From Aldrovandia affinis (taxonomy: Eukaryota > Chordata > Actinopteri > Notacanthiformes > Halosauridae), in contig JAINUG010000306.1 of assembly GCA_029706075.1 (NCBI GenBank), positions 343,501-407,500 of the forward strand: a stretch of 64,000 bases of DNA, read 5' to 3'. The translations under genes and the position numbers were made by a program. Positions 45,831-58,512 of the stretch are shown in pieces (position 1 is the first letter of the stretch; each line of letters starts with the position of its first letter). The notes under the pieces were generated by a model. It was not told where the DNA came from. It did not search any database and saw only the letters and a list, made by a program, of their open reading frames with translations.

Positions 45831-45838
45831 CTCTAACC

Positions 45839-48800
45839 CATCACACTTGAAGCGAGTACATGCATTTGGTCCACGCTTTGGAGCAGCATCATATCCTCAG
45901 AACTTTCATGAGGGATCAAAGGAAAAGAGTGTGTGACGATGCGTGGTGGATACATTGGTGTGCATAACTAAAAGTAAGGCAATGTGAATTATTACCCCCT
46001 GCAGCAGAGTTATGGTTGACACAGATCAACATTGCACTCAATATCACAATTACAGTAAGAGCTGGTGTAATGCTCCCCACACGGTTTACACTAGAGACCT
46101 ATATGTAACTGGTCCTCAACCACATCAGTCCATCATAATTAGAAATGAACCACATAACGAGTGAGCCACAAACCCTAATCACGTCTCTACCGTCCTAGCC
46201 TCCTAAGTTTCTATTTTACTTTCTATTTTAATTTGCTGAAAGGCCTTGTGAGCCATGTTCGGGTTGCACAAAGTTGAATAGTTTAAGGGGGTCAACAAAC
46301 TGGGGTATGGGGAATCCTGAGGGTCCTGAGGGAAAATGCTAAAAAAAAGAGTTTGTTTATTTTTGTATATTTCATACATTATTTTATTTTTTTACAGACT
46401 TTCAGATCAAATAAACCTTGTCTGCTTTATACATCCTTGGTAATGTTATGATCACTGTAATCATTGAATATTTAGATACATGACATAAAGGCATCACAAC
46501 TTAATTGTATTAAACAGACACTGTATTGTGGCCTGTAGTGGGTGTTGCTTTAAGGTGGCAGACTGTAACAATTTGAATGAGGTGGGGATCCTTAGCCCCA
46601 GGCTGGACATTTTAGGGGGCTCTGCTATTTTAAGGTTGAGAAACCCCTGTTGTACAGAACCAGAATATAAAATACCACTCCAGAGTGGTAAAATCATTAG
46701 AATCTCATCTTTATTCAGGCTAAACATTTAGGATACATGTTCAACTATTGTCATTGATTATCTTTTTCAGGTTCCACAAATCTCATACTACATAGATTAG
46801 TGCAAAAATGTGTGTGATGGAAGACTCCCAAAATGTAGCTAATACAAAATCTGAAATAATTTTTAAATAAGGCAATATTTTTCGCGTGCTAATATTGGTT
46901 AATAATCCAGTAGAATGTGTACATTGAAGTCACGCATTTGCCCATTGATGTGACTACTAACTATGATACATAAACCTTAAACTCAAAGTACGATAGCCCT
47001 AATTGTAATTTATACGAAATCCTTCCAAGCATTCACCGACGGTGACGTTTTCTTTTTAATTGACCCCAGGTCAAATGAGGACTGAGATAATATTTTGTTA
47101 CATTATTCTAATTTCCCCGGGAATCGTATTTCCATAAAACTTCACTTCATGCTTTATTTATAAACCTTCTTACAATTACCATGCAAACAACGTCTTAACT
47201 GTCACCCTTTCCTCCTGTGGAACAGTTTAGTAAATATCAAACTGTATTCATTATTAATAAACCCATAGCCGAAAACCCCTCTTTTTATATATAAATAATT
47301 CAGGCACGCAAAAGCTTTGGGAAAGCTGGCGCCCCTCGTTTGATATCGAGCGAGGGGCGGCCAATGTCATTAAAAATGCGTGGAATATTAGACAAATTAG
47401 GAAATGCTTTGCCTATATTAGCAAGCCTTTCAACGTCCCCTTCTACGTCTGGAAGAAAGGGCCATTCAGCACAACTTGTCAAGATGTGACAGACTTCGCA
47501 CAAACGGTGTTGATGTTTACTGCGTTGTCACAGCTGGCGTGTGCCCCCCCGTGTTTAGGGGACAAGCCTGCTACCAGTTCCCCCCTTCAGCCCCCTCCTC
47601 TCCTCTTCGACACTCCGGGGCTGTTGGCAGGTAAGGACCAACAAGCGAACGTTTACACAAGCTGTTTCTTGCATCAACATATGTTTGTAAGCAGGGACGA
47701 CCAGTTTTGCGCTGCTCAAACAGCAGTAAAACTTACGAGGGGCAATAAAACGGCGACTTTCTTTACAACATTGTTTAAGTTGCGTCTGTCTGGGGAGATC
47801 GTTATTACCACAAAAAACACCTGTGAAACCTCAACCTAATTTTAGTTAGTAGGCACGTTTTAAGAATAAACATACATAGGAGGTGAGTGAAACTATAAAC
47901 TAATACCGATAGATTAAATGTAAACACCACCTACACTCCAGTGTTTTCTTATCCAATAGCGCCCAGATTTGACCTGGTAAAGAGGTTATATTTCTTACCA
48001 TCCCCAGAGAACTTCGGGCCTGTATATAATCTTAGTTGAAATTGCCACAGATTCGGACAAAATACAACATTTCTATCTTCCCCTCGGTTTAAAACCACGG
48101 GCAATATTTTTAAACACTTTTTGAATCAATTTAAATATTGTGGATCACTTGTTTTATGGAATCAGACGTAGGCCTAAATCACAATTCTGAATCTTCCGTT
48201 TTTATATCGTGGCAGTTTACATGACCCAACGTCATTAGGCCTTTGCCAGTCCTTGTTGGTTGCAACTGGAGGAAGCAACCAAGGAAATGACAGGGTTACT
48301 CACTGACTGAACGGCTTCCCCCAAAAAAGTAGAACCTTGTTTGCCACTGCATAGAGAAAAGGCCAAAGGGAGTTGCCTTTTTAATTACAGCCTAATCAAA
48401 ACTAACCCTGATGCTGACAGAATATATCACAAGCATGGGAAATGAATGAATTATCATATGAATTATCAGTCTTTTTCATATATCTAAAATTAAATCACAA
48501 CACTTCACATGCTATAATTTTCCCGATTTCAGCCTTTTTTTACTAGCCCTTATGTGTACTTGTTTCTACAGAAAGACAAATGTTTAGCATTTGAGATCAT
48601 GTCAAATTAAAATGTCTGACATAAGAAAGGCCTGTTATAGGCGAGCGGGTACCATAAAGAATTCATGCTCGTCAAAAGGCATGCATTTAAACCACCTGCC
48701 TATTCTATTCATAATATATATTAAAACACATTAAAAAAAGATAATCAAAAGTGCAATTATTATCCTGTAGTTTACACTATAAACTATATAACAGAATGAG

Positions 48801-48900
48801 GACACCATTATACATAAAAATCTAAAATACAAGCAGGTTTTTCGTCGTACAGACTACGTAGGATACAGTCTATAACCGCTTGCGAACCCCCCAAAAAAAA
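45839..48900. other. Upstream region of the 49.85-kb gene, no exon
   Basis: At 46632-46649 'aggttgagaaacccctg' resembles one terminus of another hAT MITE, but no partner end was found. 46870-47300 and 48140-48420 are repeat-free and AT-rich. A 117-codon + frame (47486-47839) with mixed composition has no domain. Confidence 0.5.
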
Positions 48901-49532
48901 AGCATTCACAGTTGTTTACATTAACTTTTTCTTATACATCGCGGATCCCTCAAATTCTGACCAATAGTCTTCCCCTGGGGGTGGTGACCAATGGACCTTA
49001 TTCTGAAGTTATACTGAATGAGAAAGTGGGGTTTTTTGTCACCAAAAGCCACCTCCCCTTTTTAGTGTGTGTCAAGTCTACATCCAAAGGATACAAAACA
49101 GATCCACAGACAGTGTGGATGATCTCCCTAGCAGGCCGCTACGAGAACGTGAGTGTGGGAGAGAAAGAGACTCCCTCTATGTTCCTAGCAGCGAGAGAGA
49201 GAGAGAAAGAGGGAGTGTATGTTCCTATCAGCGAGAGAGAGAGAGCGCGAGAGGACCGCAAGGATCAACTTCGGAGAGATTTCCACAGAAACAGCGCAAC
49301 TGAGGCGGAGGGAGGCATAGCGCTGATCAGCACCACGCTGTATTTATTTCTGAAGGAACAGGTTGGACTGAAAGGGAAACCTACAGAAAAAAACCCAACA
49401 ACATCGAAGTCCCCTGGCCTTTCCAATCACGCGGGACTGAGGACTTACTTCCATGGAAGAAGAAATATACCTTGTCGGGTATTAAGATACACAGAATAAT
49501 AAAACAACGGACAGAAATGTCATATAGGCTAC
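48901..49532. other. Immediate upstream flank with GA-rich duplication
   Basis: A roughly 36-bp unit is repeated around 49175-49245 (each copy ends in 'agcgagagagagagag'), followed by CpG-containing sequence. The 195-codon frame at 48912-49499 crosses it but changes character along its length (hydrophobic, then Glu/Arg repeats) and has no domain. It is treated as chance. Confidence 0.45.
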
Positions 49533-49846
49533 TATAAAATATATACGCAAGGAGTACGGAATACAACGAACGGGGCAGACTAATTAGGAAAAGTTGTTAC
49601 CTGCTGAAATTACGGAGGGAAACATAAAGAATGTTAAAACATTTATTATAAAATAATTAAACGCCGTTACCACCCTGTGCATTATCGACAAGAAAACTAT
49701 AATTTCAAGTACACCTAGGGTAATTGCAATGCTCTGTGCCGTGCAGTAACTAGCGAGCTACTTTCTCACCAGTCGCATTGAAAGAGTGAGCCAGTCTAAC
49801 GTACTTTCGCGGAGAACGGAACCAGCGGGACCAGGAGCTGGAGAAA
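49533..49846 (+). promoter_or_regulatory. Putative promoter and 5' leader
   Basis: TATAAAAT (49533-49540) is a consensus TATA box, although the sequence just after it is AT-rich. CpG density rises from about 49745 up to the ATG ('gtcgcattg', 'acgtactttcgcggagaacgg'), which may instead mark a TATA-less start site. The exact start cannot be set from sequence alone. Confidence 0.4.
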
Positions 49847-49886
49847 ATGTTTGCGCTTTACGTTTCGCTTTGCCTTATGGCAGCAG
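49847..49886 (+). CDS. First coding exon: signal-peptide exon of an unidentified secreted or membrane protein
   Basis: The ATG (49847) has A at -3. The first 13 residues, MFALYVSLCLMAA, form a hydrophobic core of the kind that begins a signal peptide. The exon then ends after one base of the next codon at a textbook CAG|GTAAGA donor (intron from 49887, phase 1). Without splicing the frame stops within 12 codons. A short signal-peptide exon followed by a phase-1 intron and a very long first intron is the usual layout for vertebrate cell-surface receptors, adhesion molecules and guidance proteins. No later exon lies in the window, so the gene cannot be named. The CpG-rich leader supports a real start. 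Confidence 0.55.
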
Positions 49887-50936
49887 GTAAGACAACTCGT
49901 TTTTATCACTGTTTAAATTGACTATAGTTATTGGGGGTACAAAAGCCGAGAGATGAGATGCTTAGCTTTTTATTACAGGACGCGCTGCGTCAAACCAATT
50001 GCGACGGGTTGAACGGCTACTGTACTACCGGAGGAGAGCGATCAACCTCAGGTGCACTTCAGCGATGCGACCGTGTATCTTGTGCTTACTGATAGCTGGT
50101 GGTCAAAAGTTACGGCGTACACAGGCGCCCGGAGGATCCATAAGAGCACTTATAGGTAGTGTCACTGCGCCAAAAAACGAATGAAAAGAGAAGGCGGCTG
50201 AGGAAGGTAGCAAATGTTAAAGGTTGTTAGCGATGGTGGGAGGGGTTGTTGCCATATGTTGTTTAAATACTATTTAACAAGGTTTATTTTAATTCCTTCA
50301 TGTTTCTCAGATTCGACGGTATTCTAAATATTTGTCTTCATTCGGCACTGCTATGGGAAACATTCATTTGATATCCCACCCGAGACGTGTTTGGTATGGC
50401 TATTGTGTGTAAAGCGTTGGTTCCTTTAAACATTTTTATTCTTGGGGTCTGCACAGTGCAGACGCGTGTCCGGCTGGGGAGAAGAAGCCTTACAGAAAGG
50501 CATTGGGCGTGTAATAAGTGGGCGACAGTGCAGTAACAAAAAGTGTACCACAGCACTTTAGTAATACTTGGGGTTTTGATGGTGTATTTCACTTACATGA
50601 CAATACAGTATTATTACATGTGCGTATATCTATATTGGTATGATTAGTAGTAGGTTGTAACAGTAGTGAAGGCTATACGGATGCAGGATATCCGTTTTTT
50701 CAAATCCGCACTGGATCAGTCATGGAGCGTTTTTTAAAAGTTGACCGCAGGTGTCACGGTTCACGGCATAATTGCTTCTAAAATGTGGGGAAAATGTTTT
50801 CTTATGTCTGCTGATTCAAGCGGCACGCGGAGCCTGGGAGATAAGCTAGAAAGCAGTTGTTCGCTACTTAACGCAGCGAAGCAGCTCTGAGGTGCATTAC
50901 AGCGCAACTCTCCACCCGCCCATACACCCCCCCCTC

Positions 50937-50948
50937 CACACACACACG

Positions 50949-51006
<58 letters not shown>
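50937..51006. repeat. (CA)n microsatellite
   Basis: CA run of about 70 bp, with ACGCACGC variants at its left end and a C7 run just before it. Confidence 0.95.
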
Positions 51007-51007
<1 letters not shown>

Positions 51008-51419
51008 CGGCCCTTTATTTGTTTATTTATTTCATCATCACGTTTTAATTAAGAAAATGAGATATTTAACCGGCCAACTTTAACACCGAAAAAACCCCAG
51101 CGAAGTGTGAACACAAATCCTAACATCTGTCACTATGCACCGAGACGATAAGACCCAGACTGCAAGCTCCGAATTCCTAACATTTGTGAAGTTTTTTAAA
51201 AGGTTAAAAAAACTCATCTCACTCCCACGACTAAAGTGTCCACATCCAACGACAAAAACACTGCAACGCCTCAGTATCTGAAACAATATCGGTTAGGATT
51301 TTTTATATCCGTGCAGAGAACGCGATGAGCGGCAAATGTGCGTAAAACCATGCCCCAGTTACTTAGTTAATTCACCATTCCCTATTTTATTCCCTAGTGT
51401 AGTCCCACTAGAGCTCAAT

Positions 51420-51465
51420 GAGGTGTGTGAGTGTGAGTGTGTGTGTTTGTGTGTGTGTGTGTGGG
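51420..51465. repeat. (TG)n microsatellite
   Basis: TG run with GTGAG and GTTTG interruptions, ending in G6. Confidence 0.9.
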
Positions 51466-51750
51466 GGGTTTTATTTTGAGTGCATTCGGAGCCATGGGGG
51501 TAAATATAAAATGCACTTAGGCTACAGCCTTCAAAAAGAGTATTCTCCTCTAAAAATACAGTAATTTCAGTCATTGCAGCCGTATACCGGCTCTCGCTGC
51601 TTGAATGGCATGAACTGGACAGATAATCGCATGAAATAAATATAAATGGTTCGAGGTTACACGGAATCCTACAGCGTCGGGGTATTGTGGTTAGGGCGGT
51701 CTGAATCACTGGTTTAAGATGCTCAAAATCGACCGCTATCATTTTATTCC

Positions 51751-51810
51751 GACGTCTCGGACGTCTTTTTTCTACATCGGCGTAGGTTGACCCGCCGATG
51801 TAGAAAAAAG
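51751..51810. other. Perfect 18-bp hairpin next to a doubled GACGTC
   Basis: CTTTTTTCTACATCGGCG (51765-51782) and CGCCGATGTAGAAAAAAG (51793-51810) are exact reverse complements around a 10-base loop. Directly left, the palindrome GACGTC occurs twice (51751-51756 and 51760-51765), three bases apart. On the + strand the stem ends in purines (A6), so it is not a simple polymerase III terminator hairpin. No flanking duplication was seen. Confidence 0.9.
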
Positions 51811-52054
51811 TATCCGCAATATCTTGTCGAGTTGCTTATGCTCGTATTTATTTCTTAATTTACTGTACTTGATCACTGACATGCTTTTACACGATAAATT
51901 TACGTGTTCAGAATATAAATTAAGTTTGGTTTCTTGCTTGATAAGCCTCTGTTTATTGTGCCTATCGCTGGCAACTGGCTAGCTATGGACATTACCAATA
52001 GACTACAAGCCAGACACGCTGCAGCACAGGGTCGGTTACTGTGCAACACACAGT

Positions 52055-52080
52055 TTATTGGGGGGGGGGGGCAGGGGGTC
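52055..52080. repeat. Poly-G run
   Basis: About 12 G residues then GCAGGGGG. Quadruplex-prone. Confidence 0.8.
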
Positions 52081-52469
52081 GATTGCAATAGCATTCTGAG
52101 AAATAAACAAGGTGCCTTAGTACGAATAGTTTCCCATTTGACAAAACTATAAACTGTTGCGTGCGTGTAGGAGACAAAGCCCAGGCAATATAAATTGATG
52201 TTTTTGCAAGGCCAACGAAAATAATGTAGGCTATGGGGAAGACTCCTTCGTAAAGTCGCTCGGATTACTTACATCCCGTAAACTCTGTAGGCCTTGACTA
52301 CATTTGTTTAATCAGTAGAAAAGACCAAAGGCAAGAATCTGTGGAAGCCTTTGCAGCATCAACCTTTTATATTCCTTTTTTTAATATGATGAAAGGAACA
52401 TAACGCGGCGCACTGGGCCTGCCTGTTAAAATCATAAACCCATATTCGCGCGCTTGTGTGCTTTCCACC

Positions 52470-52730
52470 CCTTTTAACAGAAATGTTATATTTGGTTTAT
52501 TATTAACGGCGCTTTAATTTCTCTGCAGACTTGCGCTTCTTCTGCCACTTCTTCCAATTAACATTGAGCAACCAGCAGTAAAGCAAAGCGCTTTCGGTCA
52601 ACGCTTCAGTAAATGAATTAAAAGCAAATGTTTATTGGCTGTTAAGCGGTGTTTTTTTCTCACTCGTTGATAAATGAGAACAGGGTATTGACACGTAGAG
52701 GCCCGTAATTAAATTTAAATGTTAAATCAG
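52470..52730. promoter_or_regulatory. Candidate conserved noncoding block
   Basis: Repeat-free, with a forkhead-like TGTTTATTGG (52628-52637) and several ATTAA / TTAATT homeodomain-like cores. This is inference from texture. Confidence 0.3.
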
Positions 52731-53384
52731 AATACACAACGCCGTCACACCGACACTCACACTCCAAGGAGAAGAAAAAATAGGAAATGTTAATGAAATG
52801 CCTACTGGAACTAAATTGGAAATGCAGTTAAAGAAAAAAAGCCAAGGCGACAATTCTCTAAGGGAAACGACACGTCCTCCTATTGGGACTGTTTGCGAAC
52901 ACAGCGGAAAGCAAATTTCCGTCAGCAAACTTTTTCTCGTTCTCTCTTTATGCTCGTTGTTTGTGTATTGCTGGCTGCAGCTCCATAGTCAGTATATCCT
53001 GTCTGTCAGTAAGGATATCCGTTTTTTTTGCTCAACACTTTTTGGTCATTAAAACTAGCCTCTATGCAGTAAAGCCACATTTGCATACTGTAGGTGACTA
53101 ATTAAATGCCCCACGGAACATAAAGCCAACCTTTATTGTGAATAAGAGAGATAAATAATGTGCACTCTATATCAGTGGACATTCTGCAACAGAGGATGAG
53201 GTATGGGGAAAGGAGGGGGGAGGCTTACACCACACTGCCACAATCATTCTTTGACAGACTGATAGCAGCTGCTTTGGGAGGGACTGTGAAAGGAAACGAT
53301 GGCTCCCAGACTTCTCCAGATGGCACCTCCCTACTCATTTACCTAGCGTCTACCGAAAGTGCCTCTTCCCTCTGACCAATGAAA

Positions 53385-53605
53385 GCCAAGAGCCGAGTCA
53401 GAAACTCGCGCGGCGTTTGACAGTCGCAGCAAGGCAGGTGGGTGCTGACTGACACGCACTCACACACACAAAGGAGGAAAAATGACGGAGCGAGGCACGG
53501 CGACAGAGCCGCCAGACAGACCGACCCACGGACGAGTGCGTTCACACGCTCGTGCATTTCCATATTTATGCTCCCGTCCCTCCGCAGCGCGGTTTCCTTC
53601 CATAA
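53385..53605 (+). promoter_or_regulatory. CpG cluster, possible alternative promoter or first exon
   Basis: About 24 CpGs in about 210 bp, including CGCGCGGCG, in CpG-poor surroundings. An ATG at 53482 (A at -3) opens a 46-codon frame of Arg/Pro/Thr-rich composition that ends at a stop without a strong splice donor, so coding potential is doubtful. A 107-codon minus frame also crosses it. A regulatory or alternative-promoter role inside the long intron is the more likely reading. Confidence 0.4.
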
Positions 53606-54184
53606 TTTGCTTTCTCTGAATGTCCTGAGGTTGCCAGCAGATTTCGATTGCAACCACATCAAAATTCTGAGTAATCTTCAATGAGCTCTTTCTGGAACCT
53701 TTAGCTTTGGGTAACTAAGTCTCATGGGACCGAGTTCAAAGGGAGTGTGCTGAGATCATAGGTTTTTTTTCTTCTTCCCTAAGTCCTGTTGCCACTCGAG
53801 TCTGTGCCATCGCAAACTAAGTACCCTAAAAAACCATTACCGCCTTCTCTCTCCCTTCTTAACGTACCCCAGCTCCAGATGTGGGACAGCCACCTAACGA
53901 GAGACGACAATAACAGACACAGACACAACCTCCCTCCGCTGTCCTTCTGTATGCTGTTCTTCCACTGCCAAACAAACGTCTTGATCACCCCTTCCCCAAT
54001 TGGTGGAAGTGCATCCCAGCCTTGAGCTACAGCTACGCTAAGCATTGGAACCTAACAGCTATGTTAAACGTTGGAAGCTAAGACGATGGAAATATTGAAT
54101 GACTTTCATGATTTCATTGGGGGGTTTAGGCAGCATACATATTTAATTAGCCAATGGCCAATGTGCTTTATTATGGGGCGGCGT

Positions 54185-54237
54185 GTGGGGTGGGGGGGGG
54201 CTGGTTATTACTGAGTACTCCCCCCACCCCCCAAATA
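54185..54237. repeat. G-run / C-run inverted pair
   Basis: A GTGGGGTGGGGGGGG run followed about 25 bp later by CCCCCCACCCCCC. It can form a hairpin or a quadruplex. Confidence 0.7.
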
Positions 54238-55434
54238 TGACTTCAACCCCAAAATGCTGAAAAGTTGGGATGAGAACAACACTGATCAAGAGATGATCCA
54301 GGAATGATGAGCTTCTGACACATTATTAGGCACACAATAGAACAGAAACAGCAGAATCTGGGGAGGTCTTGTGCATTATTTACAAGACTGATATATAATG
54401 CACCATATGTAATTCCATAACTCATGCAATGGTTATGGAATTTTGGCCTACTTTGATTCTGGGATTCTGGCTCTCCAAATTCAGAATGCAACTTTGAGTG
54501 TTTTCTCATTAGAATTGGGGGTGAAGCTTGGAAGGCCAAATGAAACAGAAAGCTTGATTTTGACCTTGAGAGTGTTCTCTGTAGCACTAGGCCATTCACC
54601 ATGTGGAAATACACACTTACATTTTTTCATTCAGTAAAATGCTTTCAGACACTGCAGCTGTCAACCCAGCAGCTAGAGGTGTTCTCACAGCACTAACGCA
54701 TGACTCGCATCAGTTAAAATCAGCCATTGTTTATACAATAACCCTTCCCAATTGGACAGTTAACCTCTTTTTATGGGCCCCTCTCTCTCGTCTTTTTCCC
54801 GCCTTGCGATTTTTCCGCTCCTCAAAACAAGCCTGTGATCAGACCAAGAGAGTGGCTGGGAAGGCCAGCGCAACAATGGAGTGCTCTGTGCTCCTCCAAG
54901 ACCAGCCAAACACACTCAGATTGTCTTATCGTACCCATCCCCCCCCCTCCACTCCATAAGGCCAAAAAGAGAAAAAGAATAACCCCCAGCGGCCTCAACG
55001 TTTGTTCGCGACCCACTTGGCCCATCCCAAACTTTGCTTTTCTCCATGTGGTCTGGTATATGGGCAAAAAAGGGGGGGGGAGAAATAAAAGACAATGGGG
55101 TTAAATGTGTTTCTAATCAGCTTTGCCATTCGGGTAAACAGAGATAAAGAACTTGGCACTGTGTCTTGTGTTGTTATCAGTGGTTATATACCTGGGTGGA
55201 TGTGGGGAGTATATGGATCAGTAAATACAAGAGGCATGCTGTGGGATCCTGTGTAGGCCACTTGGCTCTCCTTCCACTGTTTTTCTTTTATTTTTAATCT
55301 CTCCCCATGGCCCCATCCCCATCTTAACACCAACTCTACTCTGATCTTCCAGGGGAGATGGGTTTCAGGGGATCAAAAACAAAAAAAAAACTAACCTTTT
55401 CCTTCCCAGTGTTACAGGTAGCCTATAGTACGCA

Positions 55435-55575
55435 ACTACCTGCAATGATGTCTATCGCTGTATTACTGCACTGATCTCTTGCGCGAACTATGATTGTTCC
55501 TACCATGTATTTATGCACATCTTGTAAGTTGCTCTGGATAAGAGCGTCTGCTAAATACTTAAAATGTAAAATGTC
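55435..55575 (+). mobile_element. L2-type LINE 3' end
   Basis: The stem-loop 'gctctggataagagcgtctg' followed by 'ctaaatac', then an AAAATGTAAAATG tail. The upstream 85 bp ('tactgcactgatctcttgc', 'actatgattgttcctacc') match the 3' untranslated part of a teleost L2-type element rather than a tRNA-derived head, so this is a 5'-truncated LINE. Confidence 0.75.
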
Positions 55576-58414
55576 AATATAAGATACTGGGACAATGGAG
55601 AATTGTATTCGCTCCATTCACTGGGGTCGCAAGTGGCTTGTATGGTTTTTATCAAAGCAATTTTAATACAGTTGGTGTTTACACTTATCGGTTTCTTTTA
55701 CCACCCAAAAAGAAATAAACGCAAGAGCAGGTTTAATTCTGCAGAAATGATCAAAACAACCCCCCCCCCCAGAGGAGATCTACTTTTAAAACCGTAACTG
55801 CTATTTTTAGACAAACTAACTTTTTTATTTATTTTGCCTACTCTCCCGTCCAAATGTAAAATGTCACCTCCATTGAGAGAGATGGATGACAATTTGGTCA
55901 GACCACCGATTTTCAGAACCACATGCAATGAAAAGCACCAGTGTGGTGGACTGCACTTTCGCTTCTATTTTCCAATCAATTCTCGTCCTCCCAAGACAAG
56001 AATTTCATATCTATAGCCAGGATGGCGAAGCCAACAGTAAATTGAAATTTATCTCCCAGGTTGGTGCTATATCTCTGTGCCTGTTATCTTCTCCAGCCTG
56101 GCTTCCTTAACATTGCATTAAAGATGGCAATGTTATGGGAAGCATTTGGCAGGGCGAGGGAAAATAGAATGGAGACACCCCGGTGAACCGAAACACATGA
56201 ACCATCATCCTCATCACCATTATTTTTATTACTATTATTATTATTAATAATAATCATACTTTTCTATCTGTGTCTGGAGCCAAGCTTTCAACAGCAGCTC
56301 TAGTCAAGCAGAAGTACTGATTCTTTGTCAACCCCATATCAATAAATCATATACACTGTGCATGCAGTATACATAAAGATATGTGTGTGTGTTTGTTTGT
56401 TTGTGTGCATGTACATTATTTGTACGCTCTGTCCCCATGTGTGTCCCTCACATATATGTATATGAATCACCAAAGCAAAGCTTAACCCAGCCATGCACTT
56501 AACTGAGCACTGCCTGCGTGCTCGGGGTCAAGGACATGCGATGCGGTACAGGCTGATGAGCTCAGATGAACGTTTTCTGTCTTTCAGGCTATGTGACCTT
56601 TACCAAGTGATTAGTCAAAGTAGAGCTGTCTAATTAATGCGGCACCATCTCGCTGGACATGTCATGTACTTACTCAACAAGAAAGGGATGTACTCAAGGA
56701 AAACCAAGGCTCACTTGGCAACACTTGAAGGGACAACACGCACAGAACCCCCAAAGATTTTCCACGCTCTCCCTACCCCCATGCCTGTAGCCCCCCTTTA
56801 TTTAAAAAAGGAGATCCCCCTCCTGCTACTTTAAACTGACAGGAACGCAAAGACAAATATTGAGATTGTGACTCAAGCATTAAGCATAATAAAGAACTCT
56901 GCGGTAGGGTAAGAGATACTCGGATACGATCAGGTAGAGCCGGATGGAGAATGGCAGCTTTGTTTGGGGTTTTTTGAGACAGATGGAGGGTTTCGGACCT
57001 GAGCAAAGCGTTGCAGGTTTGTTTTTCCGTGGGAGTTCAGAATCCTTCTTTGAAATTCACCCTGGGAGACTGGTAGGAGAGAAGCCGACCGTTTTGCCAT
57101 CAAGAGAGGGATGTCAGTCAAGGCACATCGATCCAGCTTTTTAACTACAATTCATTGAAGTGTCCAAACACGGCCATTTTATCGAACTGCTTGGAGGTGT
57201 GAAGCAGGGAGGGTAAGGTGCAGCTTTGAAAATCTGTCAGAAAAGAAACAAAACAAAGAGCAAAAGGAAAGGTTTGAAAATCCTTCTGCCAATGGCATAG
57301 CTATGCAGCGTGACGGAAAGCCATATTACTGTGGGGGGTGAGGTCAAGGAGATTAACTTTCAGGAACTTAGCAGTAAAGGTAATGGATACCCTTGTACTG
57401 GTGTGGGAGAAACTCCCTTTTCTTGACTGTTTTAGCACACGGGTAAGACAATGAAAAGGGAAGAGGAAGGGGAGAGGTAGCAGAAAAATGTCAGAAATCA
57501 AAGGCACATGAATAGGGGTCAGTTTCTAAGCCCTGGGCTCAAGTACAGGTATTGCTTTTGGAAAAGGTGGATTTGGATGTGTAGGTGTGGGGAGGGTGTG
57601 TGGGCAAGCTCACAGGAATGTTTTTTTGGGGGCGGGAGGTGTGGCGGGCAGACCATGGCTCAGAATCTTTTAGTTCAGGTAAGGCTGTCACACAAAGCCC
57701 AGGTCTCTCTGATGCATTCTGCATGGATTCCATTATAGGGCCGTCATACCAGGCAGGAGCAGGTTCCATGGGTAAATCACGTTTCCTCGTTAGACAGGAG
57801 CCTGGGCTGTGAGGACCCTGTGCTCATTTTTGCCACAACCCCCGCCTGTCCGTTTCAGTGGGTCCCAGCGCTTGGCGGGTCTCGGGGGATGAGGACGGGG
57901 GCTGGGGAGGGGACACCTGTTTACAGACGTTCTGCAGATGGAGCCAGCAGCATGGCTCCGCAGAGACGCGGGGGTGTTTGTTTCTCCAAATCCCAGGCGG
58001 TTTCTTTTACTGCCGCTGCTGTGAAATGCTCCGAGGAACAGCAGTGACAATGAATGGAATCAGCTTCAAATGAAAAAAAGTTAAAAAAATGAAATAAATA
58101 AGCACCCGTGGATCGCAGCTGAGGGTCGGACGTCAGTGAGGCGGTTTGGCACCAAAGAAAAGACAAACGGCAAAGTCTTGGTGGACGGGTAGCGGAGGAA
58201 CGCGACGATCCTCGGGGTTACAGTGGCTCCCAGACACAGACAGATTGGGCAGGAGATAATGGCAGAGTGGAGGAAAGAATGCTGAGAGCACCAGCCTACA
58301 TCCATCATGCGGTTCCACACGGAAGCCATTTGTACCCATTGTTCTCCATAATTTGTTTTTTCAGGACTCACAAAAGGGAGGGACGACTGAGCAGGGAGAG
58401 CCATTTATTTGTGG

Positions 58415-58512
58415 GCTAATTAGATAGAGAGGCAGCATAATGAGACATATAGATAAACAGATAAAGGCAGAGATACATAGAGAGATAGATACAGATGCAT
58501 AGATCAAGACAG
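58415..58512. repeat. Degenerate GATA-type repeat
   Basis: Imperfect GATA/GACA/CATA tetranucleotide units such as 'gagatagatacagatgcata', an old decayed tetranucleotide microsatellite. Confidence 0.75.

Noticed and set aside
46550-46649. Single hAT-like terminus (reading outward caggggtttctcaacct on the minus strand)
   Set aside because: No matching opposite end or 8-bp duplication was found, so an element could not be delimited.
48912-49499. 195-codon + frame just upstream of the signal-peptide exon
   Set aside because: Its composition changes abruptly, it runs through a GA-rich duplicated unit, and it has no domain. It looks like chance read-through.
50060-50110. Second hydrophobic start (MRPCILCLLIAGG) after the first exon
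   Set aside because: Lies beyond the strong donor of the first exon, lacks its own good donor, and would need a separate promoter. Noted only as a weak alternative start.
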